A program made the translations under genes and the position numbers. From Paenibacillus sacheonensis (lineage in GTDB: Bacteria; Bacillota; Bacilli; Paenibacillales; Paenibacillaceae), in NCBI RefSeq assembly GCF_009909195.1, contig NZ_JAAAMU010000004.1:1-64000 (forward strand): a stretch of DNA of 64,000 nt, given 5' to 3'. Shown in pieces: positions 56,446 to 64,000 of this stretch (position 1 is its first letter; the number at the start of each line of letters is the position of its first letter). The notes below the pieces were generated by a model. That model did not search any database. It was not told the DNA's origin and saw only the letters and a list, made by a program, of their open reading frames with translations.

Positions 56446-56544
56446 TTATTCCAGCATCCAGCCGACTCCGATCAGCAGCGTGGAAATAAGCATGGAAGCA
56501 ATCAAGACCCAAATAAAAACTTTCATCATGGCATTGCGACGCAT
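56446..56544 (-). CDS. prli42: Prli42-like stressosome-associated small membrane protein
   Basis: A 32-residue protein: MRRNAMMKVFIWVLIASMLI, then STLLIGVGWMLE. It has a basic N-terminus and a single membrane helix, as in Prli42, which anchors the stressosome in Listeria. GGAG lies nine bases before the ATG. It is leftward, between lipB and the M20 peptidase gene. The assignment rests on size, pattern and motif (basic start, VFIxxLI...STLLxG). Confidence 0.7.
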   Translation of the reverse strand: MRRNAMMKVFIWVLIASMLISTLLIGVGWMLE

Positions 56545-56616
56545 GGGAGGAAGCTCCTTTCGTGCAAAATAATCTTGTCCCTATTGTAAACGATAACGAT
56601 GGACGGAGGGAAGCCG

Positions 56617-57753
56617 ATGATCGACCGGAACCGGTTAATCGAGGAATTCATGGCGCTTGTCCGCGTGGACAGCGAGACGAAGAACGAGCGGAACATTTGC
56701 GACGTGCTGACGAAGAAATTCACCGCGCTCGGATTGACGGTCGAAGAGGACGGCGCCGCGGCGATTACGGGCCATGGCGCGGGGAACTTGATCGTGAAGC
56801 TGGAGGCCAACGGTGCGGAACGGGCGCCGACGATCTACTTTACATCACATATGGATACCGTTACGCCTGGCAACGGCATTCAGCCGCGCCTTGACGAGGA
56901 CGGCTACATACGCAGCGACGGCACGACGATTCTCGGCAGCGACGACAAAGCAGGACTTGCGGCCATGTTCGAAGCCGTGCGCGTGCTGAAGGAAAACAAT
57001 CTCCCGCATGGCGCGGTGCAATTCATCATCACGGTCGGAGAAGAGAGCGGTCTCGTCGGAGCCGCGGCTCTGGACCCGTCGAAGCTGGAAGCGGAGTACG
57101 GCTATGCGCTGGATTCCAACGGCGAGATCGGCGCGATTGCGGTCGCTGCGCCGGCTCAAGCCAAAATCACGATCAAGATTTACGGCAAGTCCGCGCATGC
57201 CGGCGTGAATCCGGAAGACGGGATCAGCGCGATTCAAGTGGCAAGCAAGGCGGTAGCCAAAATGCCGCTTGGCCGCGTCGACCATGAGACGACCGCGAAC
57301 ATTGGCCGGTTCGAGGGAGGCGGCGCAACGAACATTGTCTGCGATTACGTCAAGCTCGATTCCGAGGCGCGCAGCATCGTGAATGAGAAGCTGGAGAAGC
57401 AGATCGAGGCAATGCGGGAAGCCGTGGAGTCCGTAACCCAATCGTTCGGCGCGAAAGCGGAGTTCGAGAGCAGACTGGCCTATCCCGCTTTCAATCACAA
57501 CGACGATGCGCCGGTGGTGGAGCTTGCCAAAGAAGCAATCGCGAGAATCGGCGCCGTACCGCGGACGTTCCATTCCGGCGGCGGCAGCGACGCGAATATC
57601 TTTAACGGCTTCGGCGTGCCGACCGCCAATCTCGCCGTCGGTTACGAGCACATTCATACGAAGAACGAGCAGATCAAAGCGGCCGATCTGGTGAAAGTCG
57701 CCGAGCTCGTCGTGGCGATCATCGCGTTGACGGCAGAACGGCAAGCGAAGTAA
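56617..57753 (+). CDS. M20-family metallopeptidase (PepT/YqjE-like)
   Basis: A 378-residue two-zinc peptidase. Ligands and catalytic residues: His/Asp in TSHMDTVTPG, Asp in GSDDKAGLAAM, Glu-Glu in VGEESGLVGA, Asp in ALDSNGEIG and a final His in VGYEHIHT. The dimerisation domain lies at about 180-295. It probably cleaves di- or tripeptides. The ATG at 56617 has GGAGG seven bases upstream; ATG 56599 would overlap it. Confidence 0.92.
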   Translation: MIDRNRLIEEFMALVRVDSETKNERNICDVLTKKFTALGLTVEEDGAAAITGHGAGNLIVKLEANGAERAPTIYFTSHMDTVTPGNGIQPRLDEDGYIRSDGTTILGSDDKAGLAAMFEAVRVLKENNLPHGAVQFIITVGEESGLVGAAALDPSKLEAEYGYALDSNGEIGAIAVAAPAQAKITIKIYGKSAHAGVNPEDGISAIQVASKAVAKMPLGRVDHETTANIGRFEGGGATNIVCDYVKLDSEARSIVNEKLEKQIEAMREAVESVTQSFGAKAEFESRLAYPAFNHNDDAPVVELAKEAIARIGAVPRTFHSGGGSDANIFNGFGVPTANLAVGYEHIHTKNEQIKAADLVKVAELVVAIIALTAERQAK

Positions 57754-57780
57754 ACCGAAGCAAACAGCAGGCACATCAGA

Positions 57781-57831
57781 AAGGGGCACCCGAGAGGCGG
57801 TAGAGTTCTTCTACGCTTCGAGCTGCCCCTT
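57781..57831 (+). terminator. Long imperfect hairpin after the M20 peptidase gene
   Basis: AAGGGGCA pairs with TGCCCCTT, with inner TAGA/TCTA and other pairs; TTGTTTAT follows. It can also terminate the leftward mciZ. Confidence 0.7.
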
Positions 57832-57861
57832 GTTTATGGACGATGGATGGAGTTGCGGCAT

Positions 57862-58020
57862 TCAGTGCGAAACCGCTTGCCGCGTATATTCTCGCAGCGT
57901 CTGCGCGGAATGTGCCGTTCCCGACTTCAAAGCAGGCTTGCCGAGCAGCTTCAGCTGATGGCGAATTTCCCACGCTTTGCCCACAAGGATCAATTGGCCG
58001 TTATCGATATATTGTTTCAT
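57862..58020 (-). CDS. mciZ: MciZ, mother-cell inhibitor of FtsZ
   Basis: A 52-residue protein. Residues 10-27 (LILVGKAWEIRHQLKLLG) match the core of B. subtilis MciZ, which caps FtsZ filaments and prevents Z-rings in the mother cell. It is about 12 residues longer than the 40-residue B. subtilis protein, with a basic C-terminal tail. AAGGGG lies about eleven bases before the ATG. It is next to nudF, as in B. subtilis. Overlapping open frames in this stretch are shadows. Confidence 0.88.
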   Translation of the reverse strand: MKQYIDNGQLILVGKAWEIRHQLKLLGKPALKSGTAHSAQTLREYTRQAVSH

Positions 58021-58180
58021 TATACCCGCGCCCCTTCTAAGTTACCGTTATGATAGAGGTTATGCAGGAGCGGGACGAGCTATGCCAAGCAGATTGGTTT
58101 GCGTGTACGACCGGAGGTTGGACATGCAGCATTCTGCTGCAAGAAGCAGATGAAGCTGCACAAAAGGGAGAGAATCGCGG

Positions 58181-58738
58181 ATGCTGGAAAAAACCGATGC
58201 GTATCAAGAAATAACCGTTAAGACGGAACCGATTTTTCAAGGTAAAATCATTTCGCTGCAAGTAGACACGGTCATGCTTCCGAACGGCTCGACGGCGACG
58301 CGCGAAATCGTCCGTCATCCCGGCGCCGCGGCGGTGCTGGCGCTGATCGACGGCAAGATGCTGGTCGTGGAGCAGTATCGGAAGCCGATGGAGAAATTTC
58401 AAATCGAAATCCCGGCAGGCAAGCTGGATGCCGGCGAAGATCCCATGGAAGCCGCTGCGCGCGAGCTGGAAGAAGAGACAGGCTACCGCGCGGGCAAGCT
58501 TCGTCCTCTCAGCGCATTCTATACGTCGCCGGGCTTTGCCGACGAGAAGCTGTATCTCTATATCGCGGAGGAGCTGACGAAAGGGGAAAGCGCGCCGGAC
58601 GAAGACGAATTCCTGGCCGTGGAAGCCATTACGTTCGAGCAGGCACGGCAGTATATCGCGGAAGAACGGATCAGCGACGCGAAGACGGTGCTCGCGGTCT
58701 ACGCCTGGCAGGCCTATCGCCTGACGGGAGAGATCTAA
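58181..58738 (+). CDS. nudF: ADP-ribose pyrophosphatase (Nudix)
   Basis: A 185-residue hydrolase. The Nudix box is G-K-L-D-A-G-E-D-P-M-E-A-A-A-R-E-L-E-E-E, continuing TGY (Gx5Ex7REUxEExGU). It splits ADP-ribose to AMP and ribose-5-phosphate. GGGAGAG precedes the ATG. The next gene starts four bases after its stop. Confidence 0.95.
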   Translation: MLEKTDAYQEITVKTEPIFQGKIISLQVDTVMLPNGSTATREIVRHPGAAAVLALIDGKMLVVEQYRKPMEKFQIEIPAGKLDAGEDPMEAAARELEEETGYRAGKLRPLSAFYTSPGFADEKLYLYIAEELTKGESAPDEDEFLAVEAITFEQARQYIAEERISDAKTVLAVYAWQAYRLTGEI

Positions 58739-58739
58739 A

Positions 58740-58814
58740 GCGATGGCCGATAAAGCGATGGCCGATAAAGCGATGGCCGATAAAGCGAAGGCCGATAAAG
58801 CGAAGGCCGAGAGA
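58740..58814 (+). repeat. 15-bp tandem repeat at the start of the endonuclease Q-like gene
   Basis: Five contiguous 15-bp units, GCGATGGCCGATAAA, at 58740, 58755, 58770, 58785 and 58800. Units 1-3 are identical, unit 4 has AAG for ATG, and unit 5 has two further changes. Each of the first three units contains an in-frame ATG, so the first 25 residues read MADKA three times, then KADKA and KAERE. Confidence 0.9.
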
Positions 58815-60005
58815 GAAATCGCGCCGGCGCGGGTGTTCGCCGATCTTCACCTGCATATCGGGCGCACGGAGAGGGGCGAGCCGGTTAAGATCAGCGGCAG
58901 CCGCGATCTGACCTTCCGCAATATCGCCCATGAAGCCGCGGTGCGTAAAGGAATCAGCCTGCTCGGCGTAATCGACTGCCATTCACCGGGCGTGCAGCGG
59001 GACATCGAGGAGCTGCTGACGCGCGGCGAAATGACGGAGGAGGCCGGTGGCGGCATCCGCTACCGGGACACCGTGATTCTGCTTGGCGCCGAGATCGAAG
59101 TGAAGGACGCCGGTTTCGGAATCGCGCATCATCTGGCTTATTTGCCGGACTTCGCGGCCATGCGGGATTTCACGGGTTGGCTGGCGAAGCATATGCGCAA
59201 TGTGCAGCTTAGCTCCCAGCGGCTCTACGCGCCGGCACGCGAGCTCCAGGCGGAGGTCAAGGGCAGGGGAGGACTGTTCATACCCGCCCATATCTTCACG
59301 CCGCATAGAAGCTTGTTCGGCAGCTGTTCTGACCGCCTGGGCGACACGCTGGACCCCGGCATGGTCGATGCCGTCGAGCTGGGATTAAGCTCGGACAGCC
59401 GGATGGCCGGGTATATTCCGGACTTGGACGGCTTGCCGTTCGTGACGAACTCGGACGCGCACTCGCTGGCGAAGATCGGCCGCGAATATAATGAGCTGCG
59501 ACTGGCGGAACCGTCCTTCAAGGAGCTTTCGCTCGCGCTGAGAGGCGCCGACGGCAGGGAGATTACGGCCAACTACGGGCTGAATCCCGTACTTGGCAAA
59601 TACCATCGCACGTATTGCTTGAGCTGCGGTTCGCTCGCCGAAGCCGAGGATCAGGAACGATGCGTCCAGTGCGGCAGCCCGAAGCAGGTGCGGGGCGTAC
59701 TGGACCGGATCATGGAGCTCGGGGAACAAGCCGGGCGGCAAACGCCGTTCGTGCCGGATAATCGGCCGCGGTACGTGTATCAGGTGCCGTTGGAGTTCGT
59801 GCCCGGCATCGGGCGCAAGACGCTGGACAAGCTGCTGGATCAATTCGGCACGGAGATGTCCATTCTTCACGATGTCCCCGCCGAGGCGATCGCCGAGACG
59901 GCGGGGGAAGCGGCGGCCGCCATGATTGCTTCGGCCCGCCTCGGCACGCTTGCGCTTCAAACCGGAGGCGGAGGCAAATACGGCAAGGTCGCGCCTCGCC
60001 AATAG
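58743..60005 (+). CDS. Endonuclease Q-like protein (PHP domain, zinc motif, helix-hairpin-helix)
   Basis: A protein of about 420 residues. A PHP metal-dependent domain (FADLHLHIGR; LGVIDCHSPG; LGAEIEV; FVTNSDAHSLAKIGREY) is followed by a four-Cys zinc motif (CLSCGSLAEAEDQERCVQCG) and a helix-hairpin-helix (FVPGIGRKTLDKLLDQFG). This order matches EndoQ, which cuts DNA 5' to deaminated bases such as hypoxanthine and uracil. Three in-frame ATGs lie 15 bases apart in a tandem repeat; the first (58743) is given as the start, though any could be used. It is coupled to nudF. Confidence 0.88.
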   Translation: MADKAMADKAMADKAKADKAKAEREIAPARVFADLHLHIGRTERGEPVKISGSRDLTFRNIAHEAAVRKGISLLGVIDCHSPGVQRDIEELLTRGEMTEEAGGGIRYRDTVILLGAEIEVKDAGFGIAHHLAYLPDFAAMRDFTGWLAKHMRNVQLSSQRLYAPARELQAEVKGRGGLFIPAHIFTPHRSLFGSCSDRLGDTLDPGMVDAVELGLSSDSRMAGYIPDLDGLPFVTNSDAHSLAKIGREYNELRLAEPSFKELSLALRGADGREITANYGLNPVLGKYHRTYCLSCGSLAEAEDQERCVQCGSPKQVRGVLDRIMELGEQAGRQTPFVPDNRPRYVYQVPLEFVPGIGRKTLDKLLDQFGTEMSILHDVPAEAIAETAGEAAAAMIASARLGTLALQTGGGGKYGKVAPRQ

Positions 60006-60024
60006 CGTCGTTTGCCGTTCCGGC

Positions 60025-60054
60025 GTCATAGCGGAGGCAGCTTGGACATACACT
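60025..60054 (+). promoter_or_regulatory. Sigma-E-type promoter of spoIIM
   Basis: GTCATAG (60025-60031), a 15-base spacer and CATACACT (60047-60054); the -10 matches CATACAnT exactly. SpoIIM is made in the mother cell under sigma-E in B. subtilis. Confidence 0.7.
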
Positions 60055-60082
60055 GTACCAACCTGTGTTGGAGGAGTGTGCC

Positions 60083-60736
60083 ATGCGAACATCCGCGCTT
60101 CAATCGTCCGCGAAGGATCAACTGTCGCTGTACGTGTTTGTTTTCGTGCTCTTCGTCGTCGGCGTCGTATTCGGCGCGCTGATGATCAATGCGCTCACGC
60201 TGGGTCAGCAGCAGGATTTGTCGGACGACGTGCAGCAGTTTATTTTGCATATCCAGAACGGCACGCTGCAGCAGGGAAGCGATACGTTCGCGGACCGGGC
60301 TTGGTTCCAGGCCAAATGGCTGCTGCTCGTCTGGGTGCTCGGCCTGACCGTCGTGGGCATGCCGTTCGTGCTGGCGCTTGATTTCTTGAAGGGCGTGCTG
60401 GTCGGGTTCGCCATCGGCATGCTGGTGCGGGAATTCGCATGGAAAGGGCTGGTGTTCTCCTTGGCTTCCGTGGCACCCGTCAATCTGATCGCCGTGCCGG
60501 CCTTTTTGATCGCGAGCGTAGCCGCCGTCACTTTCGCCGCGCATGTCGTCAAAAGCCGATTCCTCGGCCGCTTCGGATCGCTTGGCCGGCCGCTGCTGAC
60601 GTTTACGGCGACGGCAGCCGTTATGCTGGTCCTATTGATTGCCGCCGCGCTGATAGAGTCGTATTTGACGCCGATCTTGCTGAGATGGGCCGCCCCGCTT
60701 GTAGACGGCGCTGCGCCCGGATTGGAATCATTCTAA
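60083..60736 (+). CDS. spoIIM: Stage II sporulation protein M
   Basis: A 217-residue membrane protein with five hydrophobic segments (LYVFVFVLFVVGVVFGALM; LLLVWVLGLTVVGMPFVLALDFLKGVLVGFAIG and others). SpoIIM belongs to the SpoIID-M-P engulfment machinery. The ATG at 60083 has GGAGG eight bases upstream; an in-frame ATG at 60065 is less likely. Its place before fur is as in B. subtilis. Confidence 0.94.
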   Translation: MRTSALQSSAKDQLSLYVFVFVLFVVGVVFGALMINALTLGQQQDLSDDVQQFILHIQNGTLQQGSDTFADRAWFQAKWLLLVWVLGLTVVGMPFVLALDFLKGVLVGFAIGMLVREFAWKGLVFSLASVAPVNLIAVPAFLIASVAAVTFAAHVVKSRFLGRFGSLGRPLLTFTATAAVMLVLLIAAALIESYLTPILLRWAAPLVDGAAPGLESF

Positions 60737-60742
60737 AAAAAA

Positions 60743-60772
60743 TTGACTTTCCTCGATAACAGCACCTATAAT
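60743..60772 (+). promoter_or_regulatory. Sigma-A promoter of fur
   Basis: TTGACT (60743-60748), an 18-base spacer and TATAAT (60767-60772). The -10 is centred in a perfect 12-bp palindrome, CTATAATTATAG (60766-60777), a possible binding site for a Fur-family protein, though not the usual 7-1-7 form. Confidence 0.65.
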
Positions 60773-60827
60773 TATAGCTGAAACCAAACCGGTTCCGGCG
60801 GTAAGTCGAGTTGCGAGGGGGAAAGCC

Positions 60828-61304
60828 ATGAAATCCCGGATTGATAAAATCAAGCAGCAGCTGCAGTCGCAGGGGTACAAGCTTACTCCGCAGCGGGAAG
60901 CTACGGTTCGCGTGCTGTTAGAGAACGAAGAGGACCATCTGAGCGCCGAAGACGTGTTCATGCTGGTGAAAGATATAGCGCCCGAGATCGGGCTTGCAAC
61001 TGTGTATCGCACGCTGGAGCTCCTAAGCGAGCTGCATGTCGTGGAGAAGATGAATTTCGGGGACGGGGTAGCGCGGTATGACCTGCGGACCGATAACAAC
61101 AAACATCATCACCATCACCTCATCTGCGTGCAGTGCGGCACGATGAGCGAAATATTAGAAGATTGGCTCGGGCCGCTCGAAGAACGGCTAGAGCGGGAAT
61201 ATGGCTTCATGGTCGTCGATCATCGACTGGATTTCCAAGGCGTTTGCAAGAATTGCAGGCTGAAGAACAATATTGCCAAGCCGGATCAACCGGAACAACA
61301 GTAA
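60828..61304 (+). CDS. fur: Ferric uptake regulator Fur
   Basis: A 158-residue regulator very close in sequence to B. subtilis Fur over the DNA-binding domain (YKLTPQREATVRVLLENEEDHLSAEDV; IGLATVYRTLELL). Metal and zinc sites: a five-His run (residues 87-91), CVQC and CKNC. It represses iron uptake genes with Fe(II). The flanking spoIIM supports Fur rather than Zur or PerR. GAGGGG precedes the ATG. Confidence 0.94.
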   Translation: MKSRIDKIKQQLQSQGYKLTPQREATVRVLLENEEDHLSAEDVFMLVKDIAPEIGLATVYRTLELLSELHVVEKMNFGDGVARYDLRTDNNKHHHHHLICVQCGTMSEILEDWLGPLEERLEREYGFMVVDHRLDFQGVCKNCRLKNNIAKPDQPEQQ

Positions 61305-61365
61305 CTCCCTTCCGCAGGGTGCGCAGTCGCATGACTGGGCGCCGCTGTAAAAGGGAGTTTTTTGT
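61303..61365. terminator. Two-way terminator between fur and the protease gene
   Basis: AACTCCCTT (61303-61311, including the fur stop) pairs with AAGGGAGTT (61351-61359), with a GGTGCGCAGTC/GACTGGGCGCC inner stem, followed by a T run. It ends four bases before the stop of the leftward protease gene. Confidence 0.85.
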
Positions 61366-61368
61366 CTC

Positions 61369-62790
61369 TTATTTCTTGGAAGCGAACGGTGACTTCCCCC
61401 GGCGCTTCGAATGGGCGGATAACGATACTTTCTGCTTCTTAATGGTCTTGCGGCCGGCGCGGGCGACTTGGACCGGTTCATTGTCCCCGCCTGCGCCCGA
61501 ACCTCTGCTTCCGTTGCTGGTCAGGCCCGAAGCCGTGTGAAATTGGACCATGCCGTAACCCTGCGAACGGGTACCGTAGCTGGACAGCTTCTTGGCCGTC
61601 GCCCGCAGCCGCTTCTTGACCGCGTAGGGCGTCAGACTCGGCTGGAGTGTTTTCAACAGCGCCGCTCCGCCGGCCACATGCGGACTCGACATGCTGGTGC
61701 CGGACATCATCGTATAGCCGCCGCCCGGCCGCGTGGATTTGATGCAGCTCCCCGGTGCCGTTATGTCGATGCCGGAGCCTCTGCTGCTGTAGTCGGCGAT
61801 ACTGCCGCCTCGCGTTGAAGCCGCAACGGCGATGGCATCCGAATAGCGGGCCGGCTGATCGATGCCTTGTTCGTTAAAAGGGCCGTCGTTGCCCGCGGAG
61901 GCGACGACGATGATCCCGCTCTTCCGCGCGCGCTGAACGGCTTCTTTCAGGGCGGAGCTGGTCTCGCCCGCAAGGCCGAGGCTCATATTTATAACCGGGA
62001 TTTTCTTCTTGATGCACCACTCGATGCCTTTGATCAAATCGGAGACGTAGCCGGCGCCGTTCGCGTCCAGCGCTTTAACGGCATACAGCTTGGCGCGCGG
62101 AGCGACGCCGGCAATCATGCCGTTCTTGCCGAGCCCCGAAGCGATGCCGGCCACATGGGTGCCGTGACCGTTGTCATCCGCATAGGAGGAGCCGCCCATC
62201 GTATTGATGCCGCCGGTAACGTACAGATTGGGGTGCTTGCCGATGCCCGTGTCGATGATTCCGATGGCGGCGCTCCCCCGCGTCGTTGGCCATATCCTCG
62301 GGGCCTGAACATGTTTGACGTTCCACGGAATGTTTGACGGGATCTGGGGCTGATTGTTCCCGGAATCCGAATGGATGAAGGCCTTATTCGTTCGCAGTCG
62401 CAGCTTCTTGCGGCTTACGTAAGGCGCGGACGATTTGCGGCTTTTGGACTTGTCTGATCCTGTTCCCGAGGTTATGCCCGGGCGAGAGCCGATTCTCGTC
62501 CTGCCCTCGGACAAGAACCCGTGTGCGTGAACTTTATAGTCGGGCTCGACATAACGGATGTCGGGATGATGGGAGAGCTTCTTCAGTTTGTCGCCGCGGC
62601 GGCTGTCGATGTGACAGGCGATGACGCGTCCCCGATGGATGCTCTTAAGCGGCTTGATGCCGAAGCTCTCGAGTTGACGTACGCATTTCTCATAGTGATC
62701 CTGCCGTTTGAAGCCGATCAGCTTCCTCGTCGTATGCGTGGACGGCCGGGCTGACGAGCAGCTGAGCAGCAGCTTCTCCACCTTTGGCAA
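61369..62790 (-). CDS. Subtilisin-like serine protease (S8 family)
   Basis: A 473-residue protein. An N-terminal inhibitor-like propeptide (about residues 25-95, KLIGFKRQDHYEKCVRQLES...HPDIRYVEPDYKVHAH) precedes the catalytic domain, with Asp in GIIDTGIGKHPN, His in NGHGTHVAGI and Ser in SGTSMSSPHVAGG. The start is TTG at 62790, with AGGAGG seven bases upstream; the open frame extends to 62946 without support. No clear signal peptide is seen. The last 35 residues are strongly basic. Confidence 0.9.
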   Translation of the reverse strand: MPKVEKLLLSCSSARPSTHTTRKLIGFKRQDHYEKCVRQLESFGIKPLKSIHRGRVIACHIDSRRGDKLKKLSHHPDIRYVEPDYKVHAHGFLSEGRTRIGSRPGITSGTGSDKSKSRKSSAPYVSRKKLRLRTNKAFIHSDSGNNQPQIPSNIPWNVKHVQAPRIWPTTRGSAAIGIIDTGIGKHPNLYVTGGINTMGGSSYADDNGHGTHVAGIASGLGKNGMIAGVAPRAKLYAVKALDANGAGYVSDLIKGIEWCIKKKIPVINMSLGLAGETSSALKEAVQRARKSGIIVVASAGNDGPFNEQGIDQPARYSDAIAVAASTRGGSIADYSSRGSGIDITAPGSCIKSTRPGGGYTMMSGTSMSSPHVAGGAALLKTLQPSLTPYAVKKRLRATAKKLSSYGTRSQGYGMVQFHTASGLTSNGSRGSGAGGDNEPVQVARAGRKTIKKQKVSLSAHSKRRGKSPFASKK

Positions 62791-62940
62791 TGCTGTTCCT
62801 CCTTTGGGCAATAAACAAACTATGGTGAAACATCGCGGAGCCGTTCCTACAGTGTATGGAGGCATATGTACAAGGGCTTGGGCGTCCGCCTGAGAGGGTA
62901 CATATTTTATGACAGCCGAGGAAAAGGTATCAGCGAGGAC

Positions 62941-62969
62941 TGTCAACCCGTCCTCTGCCTGTATATGAT
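62941..62969 (+). promoter_or_regulatory. Candidate promoter of ald
   Basis: TGTCAA (62941-62946), a 17-base spacer and TATGAT (62964-62969), about 30 bases before the ald start. The 210-base gap between the protease gene and ald is otherwise unremarkable. Confidence 0.45.
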
Positions 62970-62999
62970 GAAAGAAAAGAACAGGAGAGGGAGATGCAT

Positions 63000-64000
63000 A
63001 TGATCATTGGCGTGCCGAAAGAGATCAAAGCAAGCGAGTACCGGGTCGCGCTGACTCCCGCCGGAGCGGCGACGTTGAAATCGGCCGGCCACGAGGTCGT
63101 GGTGCAAAGCGGGGCGGGGGAAGGAAGCAGCTTTACGGACGAGGCGTATGCGGCCGAAGGGGCGGCGATCCTGCCTGATGCCGGAGAGGTATGGGCTCGC
63201 GCGGATATGATCATGAAGGTGAAAGAGCCGCTGCCCGAGGAGTTCGGCTACTTCCGCGAAGGGCTGCTGCTGTTCACGTATCTGCATCTCGCGGCGGCGC
63301 CTGATCTGACCAAGGCGCTGGTAGAGAAGCAGGTATCGGGCGTCGCTTACGAAACGATCCAGCTGGCGAACGGCAGTCTGCCGCTGCTGACGCCCATGAG
63401 CGAAGTTGCGGGACGCATGGCCGTGCAAGTCGGCTCGCAGTTTCTGGAGGCCTTTTACGGCGGCCGCGGCATCCTGCTCGGCGGCGTGCCGGGCGTGCCT
63501 CCGGCGGAAGTCATTATCCTCGGCGGGGGAATCGTCGGGACGAATGCCGCGCGAATCGCGCTCGGCATGGGCGCGAGCGTCGTCATCCTGGAGCGCAGCG
63601 CCGAACGGATGCGCTACATCGACGAAGTGTTCAGCGGCCGGATCCGCACGCTGATGTCCAACTCGTACAATATTGCCAGCGCGGTCAAGAAAGCGGATCT
63701 GCTCATCGGCGCCGTATTGATCCCCGGTGCCCGCGCGCCTCATCTCGTGACGGAGGACATGGTCAAGACGATGAAGAAAGGCGCCGTCATCGTTGACGTG
63801 GCCGTGGATCAAGGCGGAACGATAGCGACCATCGATCGCGTCACGACGCATAAGGATCCGGTTTACGAGAAGCACGGCGTCCTTCATTATGCGGTCGCGA
63901 ACATGCCCGGCGCCGTGCCCCGCACGTCTACGCTGGCGCTGACGAACGTTACGATGCCGTACGCGCTCGAGCTGGCGGGCAAGGGCCTGCCCGGCGCCGT
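63000..64000 (+). CDS. ald: Alanine dehydrogenase (5' part; runs off the window)
   Basis: The first 333 residues of an enzyme that is usually about 370 long. [20 protein letters not shown] carries the substrate Arg; KVKEPLPEE has the conserved Lys; [16 protein letters not shown] and the NAD loop [19 protein letters not shown] are typical, as is VDVAVDQGG. It converts alanine to pyruvate and ammonia and matters for growth on alanine and in sporulation and germination. ATG 63000 follows AGGAGAGGGAG; an in-frame ATG at 62994 is also possible. Confidence 0.95.
   Translation, partial: MIIGVPKEIKASEYRVALTPAGAATLKSAGHEVVVQSGAGEGSSFTDEAYAAEGAAILPDAGEVWARADMIMKVKEPLPEEFGYFREGLLLFTYLHLAAAPDLTKALVEKQVSGVAYETIQLANGSLPLLTPMSEVAGRMAVQVGSQFLEAFYGGRGILLGGVPGVPPAEVIILGGGIVGTNAARIALGMGASVVILERSAERMRYIDEVFSGRIRTLMSNSYNIASAVKKADLLIGAVLIPGARAPHLVTEDMVKTMKKGAVIVDVAVDQGGTIATIDRVTTHKDPVYEKHGVLHYAVANMPGAVPRTSTLALTNVTMPYALELAGKGLPGA

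Noticed and set aside
57776..57973. A 65-codon minus-strand open frame next to the M20 peptidase gene
   Set aside because: It overlaps mciZ in another frame and runs into the terminator hairpin; mciZ has the ribosome site and a family motif.

Overview
The window comes from an endospore-forming Bacillota chromosome, most likely Paenibacillaceae (Paenibacillus or a close relative). The evidence is a complete spoIIIAA-AH operon, spo0A, spoIVB, spoIIM, splB and mciZ. Gene order largely follows the Bacillus subtilis yqh-yqi-yqk region, in a more GC-rich sequence with many GTG and TTG starts. I saw no rRNA, tRNA, insertion sequence, integrase or CRISPR array. The species call is inference from gene content.

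Layout. 0-2.1 kb: 3' tail of an unknown gene, then a leftward oxidoreductase-AraC regulator pair. 2.3-5.1 kb: yidD and T-box-controlled metG. 5.1-8.5 kb: a zinc ABC importer behind a Zur-like box, and a CcdA-like protein. 8.6-10.4 kb: splB and mntR. 10.5-14.9 kb: a YqhP-position membrane protein, yqhQ, yqhR, aroQ, an M24 peptidase and efp. 15-18.9 kb: lysC with an internal start, a DUF441 protein, and comB/comA for sulfolactate. 19-25.1 kb: yqhV and the spoIIIA operon behind a sigma-E-type promoter. 25.3-41.1 kb: accB-accC-yqhY, amaP and a DUF2273 gene, nusB-folD-xseA-xseB-ispA-dxs-tlyA, an unrecognised membrane protein, argR, recN, spoIVB and spo0A. 41.2-50.0 kb: an accessory block (TetR, two ABC exporters, MsrA, a TIM-barrel protein, an MFS protein, an ECF-like sigma factor and ClpP) that interrupts the conserved order. 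50.2-56.5 kb: a DUF2627 gene, the branched-chain 2-oxoacid dehydrogenase genes, lipB and prli42. 56.6-64 kb: an M20 peptidase, mciZ, nudF, an endonuclease Q-like gene, spoIIM, fur, a subtilisin-like protease and the 5' part of ald.

How it works together. A large share of the window serves sporulation: Spo0A commits the cell, SpoIIM and the SpoIIIA complex support engulfment and the feeding channel, SpoIVB signals to the mother cell, MciZ blocks Z-rings, SplB repairs spore DNA, and ComA/ComB could make 3-sulfolactate. A second theme is metal homeostasis (Znu importer, MntR, Fur). A third is lipid and cofactor supply: AccB/AccC, the Bkd complex that makes branched-chain primers, LipB for its lipoyl arm, and IspA/Dxs for isoprenoids.

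Main observations beyond routine annotation: two copies of a dispersed hairpin whose outer motifs are conserved while the inner stem changes with pairing kept; three contiguous 14-bp ATAAC-N4-GTTAT dyads in front of the tetR-ABC operon; a 12-codon leader ORF overlapping the nusB start, with its Shine-Dalgarno buried in a strong hairpin; two very small genes (mciZ, prli42); a 15-bp tandem repeat that multiplies a start codon; a heptamer repeat downstream of clpP; and an apparently frameshifted second ABC exporter. No wholly new multi-gene system can be claimed from sequence alone.
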